64,000 bases of DNA, taken from the NCBI GenBank assembly GCA_031277855.1, contig JAITLO010000012.1, positions 1 through 64,000 of the forward strand. The letters run 5' to 3'. This DNA comes from Acidovorax sp. (GTDB taxonomy: Bacteria; Pseudomonadota; Gammaproteobacteria; Burkholderiales; Burkholderiaceae_C). Of the stretch, positions 57,212-64,000 are shown one piece after another (positions within the stretch are counted from its first letter, which is position 1; each line of letters starts with the position of its first letter). The notes beneath the pieces were generated by a model, which saw only the letters and a program-made list of their open reading frames with translations, made no database searches and was not told the origin of the DNA. Made by a program: the position numbers and the translations under genes.

Positions 57212-57238
57212 AAACCCGGATAATTTCCGGGTTTTTTT
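57212..57238 (+). terminator. rho-independent terminator after rpoH
   Basis: AAACCCGGA pairs with TCCGGGTTT around five bases, with a T run. It lies 64 bp after the rpoH stop. Confidence 0.9.
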
Positions 57239-57297
57239 ATGCTTGCCTGCAGGCCTCATGCGCCAAGGCAGCTATTTGTTTTGCATCTGGAGTTGCC

Positions 57298-58296
57298 ATG
57301 ACCGAATCCGCCCGCCCCGCTTTGTGCCGCCGCAGCCTGCTGAGCCTGGCCAGCGCCGCGGCCTTGGGCCTGGGCCTGCCGGCACTGGCCCAAACCGAAA
57401 GCCTCAGCTGGCCCAGCAAGCCCCTGCGCCTGATCGTGGGCTTCCCGGCCGGCTCCTCCCCAGACCTGACGGCCCGCGCCCTGGCCGAGCCGCTGGAAAA
57501 AGCCCTGGGCCAGCCCATCATTGTGGAAAACAAGGTGGGGGCAGGCGGCAACATTGCCGGCGAAGCCGTGGCCAAGGCCACGGATGGCCACACCTTCAGC
57601 GTGATGATCAACGGCAATATGACGATTGCCAAGCTGCTGAACCCAGCCGTGCGCTATGACCCGGTCAAGGATTTGCAACCCGTCAGCCTCATCGGCGTGG
57701 CCCCGCTGGTGCTGGTGGCTCCCGCGATTGCGCTGGAGGGCAAGGCCTTCTTGGCAGCGGGCGCCAAGGCCGGCAGCCAGTGGAGCTATGGCTCACCCGG
57801 CGTGGGCACGGTAGGCCATCTGGGCATGGAGCTGCTCAAGAGCCGCTCGGCCCTCAAGCCGGTGCACATTCCCTATGCCGGCTACCCCCAGGTGTTCAAC
57901 GCCATCCAGGGCGGTGATCTGCAGCTTTCCATGCTGCCGCCGGCGCTGGCCATGGCGCAGATTCAGGCCGGCAAGTTGCGCGGCATCGGCGTGACATCGG
58001 CGGCCCGCAGCCCGCTGGCGCCGGGTCTGCCCAGCCTCAAGGAGCTGGGGGTGCAGAACTTCGAGCTGGAAATCTGGAACGCCGTGGCCGCCCCCAAGGC
58101 CATGCCGCGCCAGCATGTGGAGCAACTGGCCGTGGCCGTCAGCACCATTGTGCGCACACCGGAGATGCGCGCCAAGCTGAGCAACCAGGGCTGGCAGGTG
58201 GTGGGCAGCAGCCCCGAGGGCCTGGCCAACCGCATCCAGCAAGACATGCAGACCCTGGGCGGCATCATTCGCGAACAAGGCATTCGCGCACAGTAA
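57298..58296 (+). CDS. Bug/TctC family periplasmic solute-binding protein
   Basis: The 332-residue protein has a signal peptide with a twin-Arg-like start (CRRSLLSLASA, cleaved near ALA at 31). The Bug fold motifs follow: LRLIVGFPAGSSPDLTAR, GQPIIVENKVGAGGNIA and YGSPGVGTVGHLG. Bug proteins bind carboxylates and other small acids, and their genes are highly amplified in Comamonadaceae and Bordetella. No TctAB membrane genes are next to it, as for most orphan members. CTGGAG precedes the ATG. Ligand unknown. Confidence 0.92.
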   Translation: MTESARPALCRRSLLSLASAAALGLGLPALAQTESLSWPSKPLRLIVGFPAGSSPDLTARALAEPLEKALGQPIIVENKVGAGGNIAGEAVAKATDGHTFSVMINGNMTIAKLLNPAVRYDPVKDLQPVSLIGVAPLVLVAPAIALEGKAFLAAGAKAGSQWSYGSPGVGTVGHLGMELLKSRSALKPVHIPYAGYPQVFNAIQGGDLQLSMLPPALAMAQIQAGKLRGIGVTSAARSPLAPGLPSLKELGVQNFELEIWNAVAAPKAMPRQHVEQLAVAVSTIVRTPEMRAKLSNQGWQVVGSSPEGLANRIQQDMQTLGGIIREQGIRAQ

Positions 58297-58305
58297 ACGC
58301 TGCTT

Positions 58306-60006
58306 TCAGTTTTTTTCTGCTGCGGCAGAAAGCGCGCGTGGCCGCTGCGGCGCCAGGCCTGCGGGGGCCAGCGCCGGCGGCACCAGCTTTTCTGACGCTT
58401 GACCCAGCACCGCGCCGGCTGCGGCTATGCCTTCGGGGTGCTGGGGCTGGCGCTGCTGGGGCGTGAACACGCCGGCCGCACCATGCAGGCGCTGGGCCTG
58501 CTGGGCCAGCACATCGCTGAGCTGGGCGCTTTGCTGGGCCATGCCGAGATTGTGTTCACTCAGCGTGCGCAAATGGGCCACGGCATCGCTGATTTGCGCG
58601 CTGCCAGCCGCCTGGGTATGGGTTTGCTGCTGGATGCTTTCCATGGTGCGTGCCAGGCCCTCTATGCCCTCCACCACCGAATGCATGGTGATGCGCGCCG
58701 TCTGCGCCGCTGCATGGCCTTGCTCCACCTGCTGGTGTGAGCCCTGGATCAGCTGTTTGATGTCGCGTGCCGCCTGGGCACTTTGCTGTGAAAGCTGGCG
58801 CACCTCGGCCGCCACCACGGCAAAGCCCTTGCCATGCTCGCCCGCCCGGGCCGCCTCCACCGCAGCATTCAGCGCCAGCAAATTGGTCTGAAAAGCGATG
58901 CCATCGATCAGGCCCACGATGTCACCCACTTTGCGGCTAGCGGCATCGATGCCGGCCATGGACTGCACCAACTGGTCCACGCAGTGCTGCCCCTGCACCA
59001 CGCCCTGCACCCCATCCTGGGCCTGGAGCATGGCGGCTTCGGTCTGCTCCTGCGTGCGGCCTATGGTCTGGCTCAGCGCCGTGAGCGCACTGGCCGCCTG
59101 CTCCAGCTCGCTGGAGGCCTGCTTGGTACGCAAGGCCAGCTGCACATTGCCGGTCTGCAGCTGCTGGGCGCAAACGCTGACCTGCTCGGCCTTGCCTTCG
59201 ATATCGCCCACCAGCGAGCGCATATTCAGCCCGGCCTGCTCCACGCTGCGCATCAAGCCGCCCACTTCATCACGTCGCTCCAGAAACAGCGACTGCGCGC
59301 TCTCCCCGCTGGCCACCTGGCGTGCCTGGCGCAGCACGGCATGCAGCGGCCCCAGTAGGCGACGCCCCAGCCACAGCAGGCCGGCGCCAGCGCACAAGGC
59401 CCAGCACAAGGCCGTGATGCCCAGCAGGCCAGACTCCACCCCCCAGGCAACCGCCCCGGCCAGGGCCAGCGCCCACAGCAGCAAAAAGGCCGCCCCCGTA
59501 TAGAACTTGGTGGCCACCGAGACAAAATGCAGCCGGCTCCACCAGGCCCGCCAGCCCTTGGGGAACACAAAGCCGCGCCGCACCTGCAGGTGCTGGGCCC
59601 CGCTGTTGAGCAGGTCGTACAGCGATTGCTGGGCCTGAATCTCCTGGGCCGAGGGGCGGGTGCGCACCGACAGATAGCCCACCGTCTTGCCCCCTGCCTG
59701 TATGGGGCTGGCGTTGGCTCTGACCCAGTAGAAGTCGCCGTTTTTGCAGCGGTTTTTGACAACCGCAGTCCAGCTGGCGCCATGCTTCAAGGTATTCCAC
59801 ATATCCTCGAACAGCACGGCCGGCGTCTCGGGGTGGCGGATGATGTTGTGGGGCTGCAGATGCAGCTCTTCATAGCCATAACCGCATGCCTTCAGAAAGG
59901 CATCGTTGGCATAGACGATGCGCCCCTTGAGGTCTGTGGCCGACAGCAAGGTGTCGCCGTCCTGCAGCTGGAATTCGGTGGTGGTGACGGGCAGGTTGCG
60001 TCGCAT
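58306..60006 (-). CDS. PAS-domain methyl-accepting chemotaxis protein (Aer-like)
   Basis: The 566-residue protein has an N-terminal PAS domain (about 10-120) with [21 protein letters not shown] and [13 protein letters not shown], two membrane helices (about 170-215), a HAMP-like region, and a signalling domain. The hairpin tip reads [28 protein letters not shown]. This layout is that of the E. coli redox sensor Aer, which binds FAD in PAS. It should sense energy state and steer motility through CheA. A Pro/Ala-rich tail ends the protein. No che genes lie nearby. Confidence 0.92.
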   Translation of the reverse strand: MRRNLPVTTTEFQLQDGDTLLSATDLKGRIVYANDAFLKACGYGYEELHLQPHNIIRHPETPAVLFEDMWNTLKHGASWTAVVKNRCKNGDFYWVRANASPIQAGGKTVGYLSVRTRPSAQEIQAQQSLYDLLNSGAQHLQVRRGFVFPKGWRAWWSRLHFVSVATKFYTGAAFLLLWALALAGAVAWGVESGLLGITALCWALCAGAGLLWLGRRLLGPLHAVLRQARQVASGESAQSLFLERRDEVGGLMRSVEQAGLNMRSLVGDIEGKAEQVSVCAQQLQTGNVQLALRTKQASSELEQAASALTALSQTIGRTQEQTEAAMLQAQDGVQGVVQGQHCVDQLVQSMAGIDAASRKVGDIVGLIDGIAFQTNLLALNAAVEAARAGEHGKGFAVVAAEVRQLSQQSAQAARDIKQLIQGSHQQVEQGHAAAQTARITMHSVVEGIEGLARTMESIQQQTHTQAAGSAQISDAVAHLRTLSEHNLGMAQQSAQLSDVLAQQAQRLHGAAGVFTPQQRQPQHPEGIAAAGAVLGQASEKLVPPALAPAGLAPQRPRALSAAAEKN

Positions 60007-60188
60007 GGAGGCTCCCGGTGGCTTGCACAAGGCGTGCAGGCCTTTCCGGCCGCACCGCCCAAGAACGGGCAATATGCGCAGCCTCACCGCTGCCCCGGTT
60101 GATAAAAATCAACCCGGGGACGCAATCGATATATTTTCCTTATTACCACCACAGTGCAGCACCTTGGCCGCTGCCTGTGGGGCTTGGA

Positions 60189-60806
60189 TTAGGTCGCAGG
60201 CTGGGCCAGCAGGGTCAGCGCGTCTTCGGCCAGCGTCTGCGCGCCTGCGCCATAGCGTTGGTAGATACGCAAACGGCCTTGCGGGTCATAGATGTACAAG
60301 CCGGCCGTGTGGTCCAGCGTGTAGGTGCCGGGCTGCGTGCCTTCCACCTTTTTGTAGTAGACCTTGAAGTCCTTGGCCATGGCGGCCACCTGCTCGGGCG
60401 TGCCGCTCAGGGCCACCATGCTGGGGTCGAAGTTGCCCACATAGGCCTTGAGCACTTCCGGGGTGTCACGCTCCGGATCCACCGAGACAAAAACGCCTTG
60501 CAGCTTGTCCCCCTGGGCGCCCATGTGCTGCTTGGCCTCCACCAGCTCCTGCAAGGTAGTGGGGCAGACATCGGGGCATTGGGTATAGCCAAAGAACACC
60601 ACCGTGACCTTGCCGGCAAAGTCCTTGATGGAACGCGGTTTGCCATCGGCATCGGGCAGCGAAAAATCCTTGGCGTACTCGGCGCCGGTGACATCCACGC
60701 CCTTGAACTGCACCTTGTTCTGGTCCGAGCAGCCCATCAGGCCGGCGCCCATCGTGACCGCTACACCGGTAGCCAACAGGCAGTGCAGCGCGCGTCGTTT
60801 GTCCAT
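60189..60806 (-). CDS. SCO family copper chaperone for cytochrome oxidase
   Basis: The 205-residue protein has a lipoprotein signal with lipobox GLMGC (about Cys26) and the thioredoxin-like SCO fold. The copper ligands are the Cys pair in GYTQCPDVCPTTL and the His in LDHTAGLYI. It delivers copper to the CuA site of cytochrome c oxidase or reduces its thiols. GGGAG precedes the ATG. It comes directly after the SURF1-side genes; ctaA and ctaB, which I would expect in between, are missing. Confidence 0.93.
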   Translation of the reverse strand: MDKRRALHCLLATGVAVTMGAGLMGCSDQNKVQFKGVDVTGAEYAKDFSLPDADGKPRSIKDFAGKVTVVFFGYTQCPDVCPTTLQELVEAKQHMGAQGDKLQGVFVSVDPERDTPEVLKAYVGNFDPSMVALSGTPEQVAAMAKDFKVYYKKVEGTQPGTYTLDHTAGLYIYDPQGRLRIYQRYGAGAQTLAEDALTLLAQPAT

Positions 60807-60944
60807 TGCTTCTCTCCCACGGCGGCGCGTGCTTTCACGGTCCTGCCGCAGCGACGCCCGCATTGATTCAAATGCGCCATCGTAACCGTCAGCAGATACC
60901 CCTCCTGCGTGCGCCGCTCAGGCTGGACACCCTGCCGCGCCGAT

Positions 60945-61628
60945 TCAGCGCCCCGGCTGGTCCCAGGAAGCCGAGGCCCGCAGCACCCGCTCCAGATCGC
61001 GCTTGGCGCGACTCGCACTGGCCTGGTCCAGGCTGGCGGGCCAGCGCAGCATCCAGTGGCCTTGGGGGTCGACCAGATAGAGGTGGTCCTCCAGCGCCTG
61101 GCCGGGCGCCGGCTGCAGCCAGGTCTCGATCTGCGCCCGTGGCAGACGCAGCACCTGGGCCTGGGCCAGGGCCGGCTGCAATGCCGCGGCCGGCGTGGCG
61201 GCATCGCTGACCAGCCACACCCAGTCCACCCGCTCCTTCTCACGGCCCAGGCTTTCGCGCAGCTGGCGCTGCAGATACAGGTGGGCTTCACAGCTGGCCG
61301 GGCAATCCCCTCCTGCCACGCTGAGCAGCAGCCACTGCCCCTGCAAGCTGGCCAAGGGCACGCTGCTGCCATCCAGGCGCTGGGCCTGCAGCTGCGGCAT
61401 GGCGGGCTGCTGCGGCATCAATGTGCCATAGCTGCTGCGGCCCTCTGGACGTATGACGTAGTAGCTGAAGTAGGAGGCAATGACAGGGGCGGCACACACC
61501 AGCAGCACGGCCAGCATCTTCCAGCGGCCGCTACGGGTGCGCTGTGCGGAGAACTCCTGAGGCTTGGGCAGGCTGTGTACGGTCAGGCCCAAGGGCTGGG
61601 GCGCGGACGATTCAGGCAATGGAGTCAT
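60945..61628 (-). CDS. cytochrome oxidase cluster membrane protein with thioredoxin-like domain
   Basis: The protein has about 227 residues, one membrane helix (about 40-62) and a periplasmic domain that resembles a SCO/thioredoxin fold with a Cys pair in GGDCPASCEAHLYL (CxxxC). It is a regular member of betaproteobacterial cytochrome oxidase operons next to SURF1, but it has no established name. The start overlaps the SURF1 end; ATGs at 61640, 61634 and 61628 are all possible. It may help to metallate or reduce the oxidase subunit II. Confidence 0.8.
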   Translation of the reverse strand: MTPLPESSAPQPLGLTVHSLPKPQEFSAQRTRSGRWKMLAVLLVCAAPVIASYFSYYVIRPEGRSSYGTLMPQQPAMPQLQAQRLDGSSVPLASLQGQWLLLSVAGGDCPASCEAHLYLQRQLRESLGREKERVDWVWLVSDAATPAAALQPALAQAQVLRLPRAQIETWLQPAPGQALEDHLYLVDPQGHWMLRWPASLDQASASRAKRDLERVLRASASWDQPGR

Positions 61629-62382
61629 GGGCATGTGCATACGCGCGGCGCCGGGGCCGCAGAATCTGGAACCACAAATACAGCAGCGCCACCAGGGCGC
61701 TCAAGGCCAGCCACTGCGCCGCATAGCCATAGTGCTTGGCCACGCCGCTGTCGGGCTGGGGCCAGTCGCGCAGCAGGCCATCGGCTGCAGCATCGGTTTG
61801 CAACACGCTCCAGGGCGGCAGATCCAGGCCCGTGGCCTGCGCGTAGGCCCTCATATCCAGATTCTGGCGAATCTGCGCTGCTCCGGCATCGGGTACATCA
61901 CGCCCCAGCTGGTAGAGGGCTGAAGGCGGCAAGGCCACCCGCCCTTGCACCACGACCCACTCTGTGGGCGTGGCGATGGCGGGCAACTGGCTGCGGTCCT
62001 GGAAGTTGCGCGGCACCCAGCCACGCTGCACGACCACGGCACCGCCACCTTCCAGCAACAGCGGGGTGATAACAAAAAACCCGGGCCGCCCCTGCATCTG
62101 GCGGTTGTCCAAAAACACCTGGTGTTCAAGCTGCCAGCGCCCGCGCAGCCACACGGGGTGGTGTTGCAGCGCCGGGCTGGCTTGCGCCAGCGCGCTGCGC
62201 CAATCAGCGTTGTCCCAGGGCTGGGCTGCGGCCTGGGCCTGGACAGCGGCTTGCAGTGCCTGCTTTTGCGCGGCCCTGTCCAGCTGCCACCAGCCCAGGC
62301 GGGCCGTCAGCAGCACACAGGCCAGGGCCGCGATGGCCACCAGCCACCCGCGTATTCCCCGGGGATGTGGCGAGCGCTTCAT
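61612..62382 (-). CDS. SURF1 family cytochrome oxidase assembly protein
   Basis: The 256-residue protein has a membrane helix at each end (about 10-28 and 223-243) and the SURF1 core between. The conserved segments LGWWQLDRAAQK, WLRGRWQ, PLLLEGGGAVVVQRGWVP and KHYGYAAQWLAL are present. SURF1 supports insertion of haem a into subunit I of cytochrome c oxidase. It overlaps the start of the next gene and is divergent by 15 bp from the small twin-transmembrane gene. Confidence 0.94.
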   Translation of the reverse strand: MKRSPHPRGIRGWLVAIAALACVLLTARLGWWQLDRAAQKQALQAAVQAQAAAQPWDNADWRSALAQASPALQHHPVWLRGRWQLEHQVFLDNRQMQGRPGFFVITPLLLEGGGAVVVQRGWVPRNFQDRSQLPAIATPTEWVVVQGRVALPPSALYQLGRDVPDAGAAQIRQNLDMRAYAQATGLDLPPWSVLQTDAAADGLLRDWPQPDSGVAKHYGYAAQWLALSALVALLYLWFQILRPRRRAYAHAHDSIA

Positions 62383-62397
62383 TCCATAATGCCTTGC

Positions 62398-62628
62398 ATG
62401 GGATACCTTGTTGCCTTGGCCTTTCTGGCCATTTTCGTCAGCCTGGGAACGGCCTTGTTCTTCATGATGCGCCAGGGCAAGGACGCGCCTTCCGATGCGG
62501 AACGCAGCCGCCGCATGGCCAGGGCCCTGGCCCTGCGTGTGGCCCTGTCAGTGGCCTTGTTTCTGTGCCTGCTGCTGGCCTGGAAGCTGGGCTATATCCA
62601 GCCCACCGGGCTACCGCTGCAGCGCTAG
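62398..62628 (+). CDS. twin-transmembrane small protein (DUF2909)
   Basis: The 76-residue protein has two membrane helices (about 3-22 and 48-65) with a charged loop, RQGKDAPSDAERSRRMARA, between them. It begins MGYLVALAFLAIFVSLGTALFFM, matching the small twin-transmembrane proteins found between ctaE and SURF1 in Burkholderiales. An ATG three codons upstream is possible. It is on the plus strand, opposite to its neighbours, which is the usual arrangement. Function unknown but linked to the oxidase by position. Confidence 0.88.
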   Translation: MGYLVALAFLAIFVSLGTALFFMMRQGKDAPSDAERSRRMARALALRVALSVALFLCLLLAWKLGYIQPTGLPLQR

Positions 62629-62769
62629 CGATCCACAAAAAAAGAGAGCCCTCTCCGCGCGCCCTTTCTTGTTTTGCAGAACATCTGCGTTTGAAAAGCG
62701 CTGCTCATCTGCACAGACAGCTATGGATGGCATAGCGCCTTTTCCGCCCCAGCCATCTCGACCACACAC

Positions 62770-63651
62770 CTACATCCAATACACCAGCACATAGAGGAAC
62801 AACCACACCACGTCCACAAAGTGCCAGTACCAGGCTGCGCCTTCAAAACCGAAATGGCGCTGGGCCGAGAAGTGACCGCGCTGCAGCCGCAGCGTGATGA
62901 CCAGCAGCATCACCATGCCGACGAACACGTGAAAGCCGTGAAAACCGGTGAGCAGATAGAAGGTGGAGCCGTACACGCCCGAGCTGAGCTTGAGATTGAG
63001 CTCGGCATACAGGTGGTGGTATTCATAGGCTTGCACGCACAAAAACGTCAGGCCCAGCAGCACGGTCAGCCACATCCAGCCCACGGTCTTGGCACGCTGG
63101 CCGGCGCGCAGCGCATGGTGGGCAATGGTGAGCGTGACACCTGAAGTCAACAACAATGCGGTGTTGATGGTGGGCAGCCAGAACGGGCCCACGGTCTCAA
63201 AAGGCTCGACCGTTCCGGCTGGCGAGGTGGTGGCTCCGGGCACCAGGCTGGGCCAGGCGGCCTTGAAATCCGGCCACAGCAGCGCGTTGTCCAGATTGCC
63301 CAGAGCGGGCACCGAATGCGCTCTGGCCCACCACAGCGCGGTGAAGAAGGCACCGAAGAACATCACCTCCGAGAAGATGAACCAGCTCATGCTCCAGCGG
63401 TAGGACAAGTCGATCTTGCGGCCGAACAGCCCGGACTCGCTTTCACGCGCAGCATCGCGCAGCCATTGGTAAAGCACCACGGCCCACCAGGCCAGGCCGA
63501 ATCCAAAAGACCACATGCCCCAGCTGTGGCCGTTGACCCAGTTGCCCGCGCCAAGGACCACAAAAAACAGGCCTGCCGCCGCCCAGATCGGGTGGTGCGA
63601 TACGCCCGGCACGTAGTAATAGGGCGTGGTTCCAGAGGTGGGTGCACTCAT
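62770..63651 (-). CDS. ctaE: cytochrome c oxidase subunit III
   Basis: The 293-residue protein has seven membrane helices and the family motifs SEVMFFGAFFTALWWARAH and WWAVVLYQWLRDAARE. The final WYWHFVDVVWLFLYVLVYW segment is diagnostic of subunit III of aa3-type oxidases. The Glu in SEVMFF marks the conserved carboxylate of the proton-related site. CAGGAG precedes the ATG at 63651. It follows the DUF2970 gene on the same strand. Confidence 0.97.
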   Translation of the reverse strand: MSAPTSGTTPYYYVPGVSHHPIWAAAGLFFVVLGAGNWVNGHSWGMWSFGFGLAWWAVVLYQWLRDAARESESGLFGRKIDLSYRWSMSWFIFSEVMFFGAFFTALWWARAHSVPALGNLDNALLWPDFKAAWPSLVPGATTSPAGTVEPFETVGPFWLPTINTALLLTSGVTLTIAHHALRAGQRAKTVGWMWLTVLLGLTFLCVQAYEYHHLYAELNLKLSSGVYGSTFYLLTGFHGFHVFVGMVMLLVITLRLQRGHFSAQRHFGFEGAAWYWHFVDVVWLFLYVLVYWM

Positions 63652-63716
63652 GTCTCTGCTCCTGTCGTTATAGACCTTGCTCAGCCTGGCGCCCGGGGCA
63701 CCCGGCCTGGGTTCAC

Positions 63717-63938
63717 TCATACCAGCCAATGCACTAATGCAATCAAGCCCAGCACCAGTGCAAAAATCGCCACCAGGCCGATGGCAATCACCTGCAGCGG
63801 ATGCAGCTGTGCGAAGTCGCGCTGGTATTCACCGCCATCGCGCACGCCCAGCATGGCCCAGGCCACGGCCTTGACCGAGCGCCACCAGGCGCGGTTTTCT
63901 GGCTCGGTCTTCAGCTCCGCTTTCAGCTTGTTGTTCAT
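63717..63938 (-). CDS. DUF2970 small membrane protein
   Basis: The 73-residue protein has a charged N-terminus and one or two membrane segments, with the DUF2970 core SVKAVAWAMLGVRDGGEYQRDF and a C-terminal helix (about 48-70). DUF2970 proteins are regular members of betaproteobacterial cytochrome oxidase clusters, between ctaG and ctaE. Its start overlaps the stop of the upstream gene by 4 bp (ATGA). Function is unknown; a role in assembly is inferred from position. Confidence 0.92.
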   Translation of the reverse strand: MNNKLKAELKTEPENRAWWRSVKAVAWAMLGVRDGGEYQRDFAQLHPLQVIAIGLVAIFALVLGLIALVHWLV

Positions 63939-64000
63939 GACTGCCCCTTCTCCACCGCCACATGGGCAACCGGCGCCGCTGTGGTGCCAGGCGCCGCCGG
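63935..64000 (-). CDS. C-terminal end of the gene upstream of DUF2970, probably cytochrome oxidase assembly protein CtaG
   Basis: Only 21 codons before the stop are present, reading PAAPGTTAAPVAHVAVEKGQ then Ser. The sequence itself is not diagnostic. The position directly before DUF2970 and ctaE, with a 4-bp overlap, is where ctaG (cox11) normally lies in Burkholderiales, so the identity is inferred from gene order. Confidence 0.5.
   Translation of the reverse strand, partial: PAAPGTTAAPVAHVAVEKGQS

Overview
The window looks like a chromosomal segment of a GC-rich betaproteobacterium of the family Comamonadaceae (Burkholderiales), most likely Comamonas or a close relative. This rests on the gene neighbourhoods (gpmA-rhodanese-grxC-secB-gpsA; ctaG-DUF2970-ctaE-SURF1; lemA next to an M48 protease), on DUF3460, DUF2970 and twin-transmembrane small proteins typical of Burkholderiales, and on intergenic repeats of a type I associate with Comamonadaceae. 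No rRNA, tRNA, CRISPR array, prophage or transposase gene was seen. Both ends cut genes (ispH on the left, probably ctaG on the right).

Layout. 0-18 kb is mostly housekeeping: ispH-fkpB, radC-smr, lemA with an M48 protease, a truncated haemoglobin, an FtsX-type permease, a GAF-GGDEF protein, an FdhF/YdeP molybdo-oxidoreductase behind a LysR regulator and apbC, a membrane protein with an Mrr-like nuclease domain, a patatin and metG. 18.1-24.2 kb is a sulfur-oxidation island: cytochrome c and flavocytochrome c sulfide dehydrogenase, a YeeE/YedE transporter, a second flavoprotein of the same family, and soxYZ. It lacks soxXA, soxB and soxCD, and its spacers hold dispersed repeats, a shared leader motif and a strongly folded element. 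24-42 kb holds a MASE2-GGDEF protein, scpA, queE-queD, gpsA-secB-grxC-rhodanese, gpmA, a C-terminal protease, moeB, a CHASE3 kinase with a NarL-type regulator, and an ArsR/SRPBCC pair. 42-48 kb holds coaD, rsmD, two M16 proteases and divergent ftsY, followed by a 651-bp gene-free element bounded by 31-bp inverted repeats.

48.6-55.3 kb is a formate respiration unit: a ModE-type DNA-binding protein without a molybdate domain, a candidate ModE operator, a selenocysteine formate dehydrogenase (in-frame UGA plus SECIS hairpin), its FeS and cytochrome b subunits, and FdhE. 55-64 kb holds cutA, rpoH preceded by a perfect CIRCE operator, a Bug-type binding protein, a PAS chemoreceptor and cytochrome oxidase assembly genes (SCO, SURF1, ctaE). 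The haem A genes ctaA and ctaB, which I would expect between SURF1 and SCO, are absent.

Main points of interest are the sulfur island with its non-coding elements, the UGA/SECIS formate dehydrogenase under probable molybdate control, HrcA control of rpoH, and the inverted-repeat element after ftsY.
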